The notes under the pieces: generated by a model
Databases searched by the model: none
The model's input: the letters and a program-made list of their open reading frames with translations, nothing else
Told to the model about the DNA's origin: nothing
Program-made: the position numbers and the translations under genes
Part shown: piece by piece, positions 58,661 to 64,000 of the stretch
How positions within the stretch are numbered: the first letter of the stretch is position 1
How the letters are laid out: each line of letters begins with the position of its first letter
Source of the DNA: Smallanthus sonchifolius
Lineage: Eukaryota > Streptophyta > Magnoliopsida > Asterales > Asteraceae
DNA: 64,000 bases
Assembly: GCA_023525975.1 (NCBI GenBank)
Contig: CM042042.1
Location: forward strand, 627,501 to 691,500
Direction of reading: 5' to 3'

Positions 58661-59710
58661 TGATAAGCGACCACAGTTTTATGCATTAAAGGGTGTAACA
58701 TATTATATTTATGTAAATTAACATGTGTAATACAAAAGTTTTGTGTAGATGTGCATGTGCAGGTGTTGAAAGCTTAAAGTATGATTTTGGAAGGTATTAG
58801 GTGAGAGATGCAAGAGTCGGAAGAGACACGGAAGAAACGGGGCAGAAACCCAGGATCCAGCGTAAGCCTACGCCACATAGCGTAAGCCTACGCCATGCAG
58901 CGTAAGCTTACGCCGACCAGCGTAGGCCTACGCCTAACTAGTTTATTCACAGCATGCTTCAGCGTTGCGGCGTAAGCTTACGCTGGTTACGTTTTCTGGA
59001 CGCGAACTTTCGGGAAACAGCCGATTTTGGTGTTTAATTGGGTGTTTCTTCCCCAAAATTCGAATCAATCTTTTGCTACACACTCCTAGGGCGATTTTGG
59101 ATGATTCTAACATCCACTTGAAGATTGAAGATGATCTCCATCACCATGGGCGAGTAATTCACTTGTGTCTTCCTCCAGGCGGACGGTTCATATAGGTTTC
59201 ATGTTTTGATTCAGTTTATTTATGTTTTTGGATCTATTTAGTTTCTGACAATAACCGAGTAGATTGATGTATTAGTTATGTTAAACAGTTTATTTGAGTG
59301 CTTTGAGTTTGCTTGCTTTACGATCTTGTTCGGTTGATGACAAAACCTAGTAGCAGGGTCGGGTGACTAAAGGGGGTAACTTGGCATTCATAAATTGGGT
59401 GATTGAATTATACTGGTTTGTGACGGAACTGGTTGTATAGGGTGCTGACAACAGGCCGTCTTCAATTACTATTTTAACTGATTTTCCAACACTATGTCTA
59501 TGTGGTGTCCAATTAAATAACTGAGTTTTGCATAAACCTAGAATCTGAAGTTTGGAGGAGGTTGCATTTTTATTTGATCTGTGTCTTCATTCTAACTATC
59601 AAACTAAGCAATTCCACTAACCACGGATTCCTCGTGGATACGATACTCTTCTTACTCTTACTAGTTAAGTGTTTAAGGATTGTTTTTGACCGACCTAACG
59701 ACATCGATCA
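58661..59710 (+). repeat. 3' LTR of the deleted LTR element
   Basis: Starts TGATAAGCG, ends GATCA before the TSD. It contains five copies of a near-palindrome (AGCGTAAGCCTACGCC, AGCGTAAGCTTACGCC, AGCGTAGGCCTACGCC, GGCGTAAGCTTACGCT) at 58860, 58879, 58899, 58919 and 58970. Confidence 0.88.
58859..58985. repeat. GCGTA-AGCT-TACGC palindrome array
   Basis: Four copies at about 20-base spacing and a fifth after a gap. The core GCGTAAGCTTACGC is a perfect palindrome in two of them. Array lies near the start of the LTR, upstream of a likely transcription start. Confidence 0.88.
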
Positions 59711-60917
59711 CCAGGGACGGCGGTCGATTGGGGGCTCCTCGAGGAGGTACAGGAGGCTGAGCGGGCTAGGGCCATCATCGGCTAGGACACGCCATGGTTG
59801 CGACTTTTTGATATTTCGTTCACGGAGACTTACCGAGAGGTGGTCGTCGAGTTTCTTTCGACGTTCATCTACTCAGAGGCTGGGCTGGAGCCTCTTCCCG
59901 GGGAGGCGTCGGATATGGATCCGGATCATATTTCCTTTTCTATCTTTGGGATCGTTTACCGTCAGACCCTCCGGTTAGTGGGTCGTCACGATGGGCTTCT
60001 ACCACGAGCCAGAGACGGTCACGCCACTTTTCGCCGAGGCGGTGACGGAGGTGGACAAGGAGAAACTCCTTGTTTTTTGGGGCTTTATTTCAGATAGTCC
60101 TTGGTTGGTTACCAAGGGGAGGGTCTCGGGGATTAGAGACCCTTTATATAGATATCTGCACCGGCTTATTTCGACGTCGATCGCACCGCGTTTGAAAATC
60201 CGTGAGTGGTGCACCTATAGAGACCTCTTCTTTCTCTATTGTCTGCTTACTGGCAAGCGGTGCGACCTATCGACGTGCATGTCGCTTTATTTTGCATCTG
60301 CCTATATGCGGCAGAAGCGCGGGCTTTTGTATGGCGGTGCTTTCATCACGCAGATCATGCGCTCGGTTACACCATTTGACGTGCATGAGCCTGCGATGTT
60401 ACCGGCCATTCCCCCTGTCCGATTAGACCGTCGCACGGCGAGCGGCATGCGCATCACGCACCGATTCCCGCAGGGCCTTCGGTTCGTAGGGCCCGTCCAG
60501 GACCAGTTTTGGGTCCCGGTGCCGTTGCCGCAGATGCCTGGACAGGGGAACCCGCCTATGCCTCATCCGCTACATGGTGTGGCGATGGAGGACGCGCCGC
60601 CGCACGTCGAGCCCATCCACGACCATCAGCCACAGCATCCCCAACACGTACGTCGGTCTGTTAGGCTGGAGAGGGCTACCTAGGCATTGCTTGATGGCCA
60701 TGTTGCCGACTCACGACGACAGGGTCGTCAACTCGATCGCATGGAGGACCTTATGATGTGGGCGGTTGGACAGATCGTTGATCTGTCACGAGCCGCCGAC
60801 ATCGAGCCACGCCCACTACCACCGCTACGTCATTATCCGGACGACCCCGTTCAGGATGAGGGCGGGGCGGGTCAGGATGAGGGCGGAGCCGGTCAGGGTG
60901 ACGGCAGAGCCGGTTAG

Positions 60918-61265
60918 GTTTAGTTCTTTTATTTGTATTTTGTTTCTTTTGTTGTTATGTATGTAAAACATTTTGATGTATATATTTAATTTTTTGATGT
61001 AATGTATATAATGTTTAGTTTATTTGTTTGGTTGTAATGTTTAATATTTTGTTTGGTTGTAATGTTTAATTTTTTGTTTGGTTGTAATGTTTAATATTTT
61101 GTTTGGTTTGTAATGTTTAATATTTTGTTTGGTTATACTGTAAAAATATAATAAATGTTTAAAAAATATATAAAATATATAAAATTTATAAATGGATAAC
61201 AAACTTATATTAACAAAATTATATAAATTAAATTAAAAATAAACAAAATATAAAATAAAAAATAC
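60918..61265. other. 3' flank of MULE gene 2
   Basis: After the stop at 60917, a unit of about 29 bp (TTTGTTTGGTTGTAATGTTT plus AATATT) is repeated four to five times at 61015-61135. The rest is AT-rich. It probably includes the polyadenylation region. Confidence 0.5.
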
Positions 61266-61489
61266 CTATACGTGGCGTATAGGTCAATACGCCACGTATA
61301 GGATTCATAAACTCCCAAATCTTCCAACTTTTGAAGCAAAGATATAACCCGTGCATCATACACTGCGTATAGGTCAATACACCACGTATTGAACCAGCCG
61401 CCAGACAGAGAATGACACGTGCCATTCTGTTGTCAGTGACTGACCTCTATACGCCCTCGTATTGCCTTATACGAGGGCGTATAGGGCGG
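61266..61489. repeat. Nested-palindrome array, right end of the MULE
   Basis: Three modules: CCTATACGTGGCGTATAGG with CAATACGCCACGTATAGG; a degraded one at 61354; and CTATACGCCCTCGTATTGCC with TTATACGAGGGCGTATAG next to the right terminus. The last matches the palindrome next to the left terminus in place and form, but with different arm bases. Confidence 0.85.
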
Positions 61490-61542
61490 CGGCGGGTCTA
61501 ATTAGCAATATTACGTGTCTCATTAGAATCACCCTTTTTTAA

Positions 61543-62329
61543 TCTTTATAATTAGTTTTGGACATATTTTGTTTTTCACTTTTAATTTTTAAAATATGAT
61601 GCTTTACGAAACTCCGAATGTACTGTAGCGCAATGCTTACATTTATCTACGTTCCGACATAAACTTCATTCAAAACTGAGTTGTCCTGATAATGTGCAAG
61701 TTATCGAAGCACGAACGTACAAGCCGTCGAAACTTTTTCCAGGTTTTGTTTTGTTTTTGTGTTTTTCTTTTTCTTTTTACAGCATTCAAAAGATGACGTT
61801 TAAACTCCGGATTTGCCGTTTCAACGAACTTAATTTTATTTGAAACCGACCCGTTTATATCCGCGTTTAGACGTGAGTTTTTTTAGCGGGGTTAATACCG
61901 ATCGTTGAAACGAGCCTTACAAATTTAACACCTCCGCCGCAACACATGGGCTACGTTCATTTGTATGTTATAAACCTTGAATGAAATAATCGCCTCCAGA
62001 AACTTAGGAGGATTAGGAATGGGATGAATTAAGGAAGCTAACAATGCCTTATTAACCAAATGGTTGTGGCGGCTCAGATCAAACCCGACACAACTGTGGT
62101 TTTTTTGGTATCATGTTTTTTGTAGTTCCTGGCCCCTTAGTGTCTTGCTAAGTTGTGGTATGTTTTTTTTAAATACAACAATTTGATAACTCAAAAAAAG
62201 CTAGCGGAAAACTTTTAAAAATCATCCAAATACAAGTGCCAATTATACCACATACATAGCTAGGTGCACCAAAGAAATCCAAAACTACACTACCAATACA
62301 AAAAGTCAACAACAAAACAACCGAAAAGG
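61543..62329. other. Right flank of the MULE with a LINE fragment
   Basis: On the plus strand 61995-62096 translates to NLGGLGMG, a stop, then IKEANNALLTKWLWRLRSNP, which matches a conserved block of plant LINE pol downstream of the RT core. The rest shows no gene. Confidence 0.55.
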
Positions 62330-62892
62330 TAGGGATGACAATGGGTCGGGTATCGATAATCCCAAACCCATACCCGGTTGTAAAAATGTGTCCCATACCC
62401 GGCCCATTACCCGTTGGGTTTGTGTCGGGTAATTACCCGTCGGGTATCGGGTATACCCGCGGGTAACGGGCATACCCGTTACTATCGGGTGTCGGGTATA
62501 CTCGCGGGTATCGGCCAATAACCGTCGGGTATGTGTCGTGTAGTTTTTTATGAGTATTTTTTATATTTATAAATACATATTTCAAAAGAAAAATTATATT
62601 TTCACGTAATAAACCTTACTAAAATGAAGCGTTAATAGGCATGGGTTAAGATAAAATAAAATTAAAAATTAAAAATTTTCGGGTATATGACTCGGGTATA
62701 TGGTTCGGGTAAACGGGTATGTGATTTCGGGTAATCGGGTCGGGTATCACCTAATCCCATACCCGCGAAATTTTTAAAAATTAATCCCATACCCGGCCCC
62801 CGCCCCATACCCGCCGGGTTTCGGGTATACCCGCCCCGAATAATTTGGGTTTCAGGTATACCCGTCGGGCTCGGGTTATTTTGCCATCCCTA
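62330..62892. mobile_element. hAT-type MITE, TSD CGAAAAGG
   Basis: Ends TAGGGATGACAATGGGTCGG and TTATTTTGCCATCCCTA are inverted repeats. CGAAAAGG flanks both sides exactly (62322-62329, 62893-62900). The inside is full of CGGGTATACCCG-type words around an AT-rich core. Length 563 bp. Confidence 0.93.
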
Positions 62893-63049
62893 CGAAAAGG
62901 GCTCGTACCGCTATACGATCCCGAACAATGGCTTATGTACCCACATTTCCCATTTGGTATCTTGATTCTTTCCTCTATTCTCCAGCCATTAGAATGACGT
63001 GATCTTGATGTCGTCCATCATACTATCCACACTACTCCTTGAGTTCGAA

Positions 63050-63377
63050 AAGATTCACCTATTCCTTGTTAACCAAATTACTCAAAGCGTGCAATAGGAT
63101 ATTAAAATTCTGATCATAGGGAGCCAGTTGGAGACCCACTTTCAAGTTTCACACGCTACTGGACAGTGAATGAAAAGATGGTCTTCGTCTTCAATTCCCA
63201 GTCGACATAGTCTGCAGTTTGGAGAAGGAACAATGACACCTCGGACACAAGGAATTTGGTATTGGAACAACCACCACAAGAAGCATCTAACTTTGATTGG
63301 GACCCATTTGAGCCATTGTGATTCTTCCATTCATTTCCCGCAAGACTCAGTGGAGAATTGCCCGGAAGAATCCGCAA
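63050..63377 (-). pseudogene. LINE fragment with reverse-transcriptase zinc-binding domain
   Basis: Translation of 63142-63330 gives WLKWVPIKVRCFLWWLFQYQ, then a Cys/His cluster (CRLCRLGIEDEDHLFIHCP), matching the zf-RVT domain at the end of plant LINE polyproteins. It continues as TWKWVSNWLP-like sequence toward 63050. It is in the opposite orientation to the LINE piece at 61995-62096, so the two are separate or rearranged. Confidence 0.75.
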
Positions 63378-63479
63378 TCCAAAAGAAGCATCTAACTTTT
63401 GAAAAAGAAAAATTTAACCTGTGAATCACCAACCTGGCACGAATTATACATGGCTATAACAGTTAGAATGACCAATGAT

Positions 63480-63685
63480 ATTCAGCCCAAGTGGTTGAGG
63501 TGAAGTACCTAAGACTTAATTAAAATAGACAGATCTTGGGTTCAAATCCCACTTGTGACAAAAAAGGGGTTCCAGATTGAGTCAGTGGGTTTTTTCAGCT
63601 ATATTAGATTTCCTCCTAAGGATGATGGAGATGATCGGATGAGTCTGTGGCCCGTCAATAATCCAAATTGCTGTTAAAAAAATAA
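63480..63685 (+). mobile_element. tRNA-derived SINE
   Basis: An A-box-like AGCCCAAGTGGTTGAGG is followed by a B box GGGTTCAAATCCC about 55 bases on. The body GATTGAGTCAGTGGGTTTT is shared with the copy at 13111-13350. A-rich end near 63680 (TTAAAAAAATAAT). Confidence 0.65.
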
Positions 63686-64000
63686 TCGTCAGCAATGAAA
63701 TTTCCAAGTGAGTGCTCCTTGTCAAATTTCTAGCACCTCGATTAGAGCAAATAAATGCAGTTTTGAATATCTGCTCTTACATGATATTAAATGTTTTATG
63801 CAGTGAACATCAATTTCATTCAAAGAATTATTTACTATTTTATAATTTGCATATTTAAGTATCAGTTAATAAATTGATATTCGTTCTAATACCCATAAAC
63901 GACTGTTTTCATAGGATGTACACGAAGATGAATATGACATAGATGTAACAATATGCACATATACTTATGATTTGTGAACACATTCATTGACCCGCGCAGA
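63686..64000. other. Unassigned AT-rich end of the window
   Basis: I see no gene, terminal repeat or RNA here. Confidence 0.5.

Larger units (their letters stand above)
55343..59710 (+). mobile_element. Gag-protease-only LTR element (deletion derivative), TSD CCAGG
   Basis: Flanked by CCAGG (55338-55342 and 59711-59715). A 3' LTR of 1050 bp (58661-59710) starts TGATAAGCGACCACAG and ends CATCGATCA, preceded by the purine tract AAGTGTGGGGATG. At the left only the first 44-46 bases of the LTR remain (55343-55388), joined straight to the end of gag. A deletion therefore removed most of the 5' LTR, the PBS and the front of gag. No RT or integrase is present. The zinc-knuckle end plus aspartic protease looks like the Athila/Tat type of gypsy elements. 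Confidence 0.85.
55209..60917 (+). pseudogene. MULE gene 2: ATHILA ORF1-like protein
   Basis: Pieces 55209-55342 and 59716-60917 (interrupted by a retroelement with TSD CCAGG) read MADHDYDIKM, stop, QLDDLAHYNFLDFSADSEAY ... MWLGPG, then TAVDWGLLEEVQEAERARAI, RLFDISFTETYREVVVEFLS, GFYHEPETVTPLFAEAV, GISDP-like GIRDPLYRYLHRLIS, and YRDLFFLYCLLTGKRCDLST. The pattern (FLSTF, F..FG..YR.TL, DPLYRYLHRLI, Y.DLFFLYCL) matches the plant retrotransposon ORF-1 (ATHILA) domain. The tail is Pro-rich, and two DEGGAGQ units near the end give a low-complexity C terminus. Damage: stop at codon 11, stop after RAIIG, frameshift near 59989, stop at 60681. Its role in a MULE is unknown; it may be a captured gene. 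Confidence 0.6.
40272..61534 (+). mobile_element. Mutator-like element (MULE) enlarged by three nested insertions
   Basis: The left end GGGGAATACTAATAGCACAC and the reverse complement of the right end GGGTGATTCTAATGAGACAC are similar. Similarity continues (ATTGCTATTTGGAC versus ATTGCTAATTAGAC) into a shared palindrome, CGTATA(G/A)GGCAATACG. TTTTTTAA flanks both ends (40264-40271, 61535-61542), though this low-complexity word is weak evidence. Removing the three insertions and one target copy of each leaves about 5450 bp. That residue carries a FAR1-domain/OTU gene and an ATHILA-ORF1-like gene, both plus strand, with palindrome arrays at each end and between the genes. MULEs move by cut-and-paste with 8-11 bp target duplications. 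This copy cannot move itself, because the transposase core is missing and both genes are broken. Confidence 0.7.

Noticed and set aside
61535..61542. TTTTTTAA as firm proof of the MULE insertion
   Set aside because: It fits as an 8-bp target duplication but is low-complexity and could arise by chance; the claim rests on the terminal repeats and palindromes instead.

Overview
This is plant nuclear DNA, from a eudicot and probably an aster-family (Asteraceae) species. The evidence is GT-AG introns in two recognisable plant genes, long AT-rich intergenic DNA, and a dense mix of plant transposons: Ty3/gypsy chromoviruses, Ty1/copia, Helitron, hAT, MULE, PIF/Harbinger, LINE and SINE. The family assignment is inference from the look of LTRs that begin TGTCACACCCC. 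There are no operons and no prokaryotic features.

Only two ordinary cellular genes are convincing, both on the plus strand. A seven-exon gene (6327-10390) encodes a 200-residue CFIm25-type subunit of the pre-mRNA cleavage factor. A three-exon gene (29473-33205) encodes a 297-residue R2R3-MYB that matches MYB17/LMI2. Both carry foldback or transposon fragments in their introns.

Left part (1-28.7 kb): a hAT end; a perfect solo LTR with 5-bp target duplications (482-2925); nested Helitrons (3.4-5.0 kb); hAT MITEs; a SINE; a rearranged non-autonomous LTR element on the minus strand (about 15.2-23.6 kb) with PBS, PPT and two small ORFs but no gag-pol; and a dead Harbinger transposase (27.0-28.5 kb) split by a hAT MITE. 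Directly behind MYB17 on the opposite strand lies a decayed, 5'-truncated chromovirus (about 33.3-37.9 kb). It is followed by copia/ARID-like debris.

Right part (40.3-61.5 kb): I read this as one Mutator-like element (MULE) of about 5.45 kb blown up to 21.3 kb by three later insertions. Its similar terminal inverted repeats start at 40272 and end at 61534 and are flanked by an 8-bp repeat. It carries two plus-strand genes: a FAR1-type DNA-binding domain plus OTU-protease gene from which the transposase core is missing, and an ATHILA-ORF1-like gene. Distinctive nested palindromes (TATACGC...GCGTATA) lie at both ends and between the genes. The insertions are an intact, very young 11,059-bp Tekay-like chromovirus (41959-53017, TSD GTACA), a 368-bp hAT MITE (53392-53759, TSD GCTTTGGG), and a gag-protease-only LTR element (55343-59710, TSD CCAGG). 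Three unrelated elements here (the MULE, the Tekay LTR and the gag-protease LTR) each carry an array of short CpG-rich palindromes. That is the most unusual structural theme of the window.

The right edge (61.5-64 kb) holds LINE fragments, another hAT MITE with a perfect 8-bp TSD (62330-62892) and a SINE copy.
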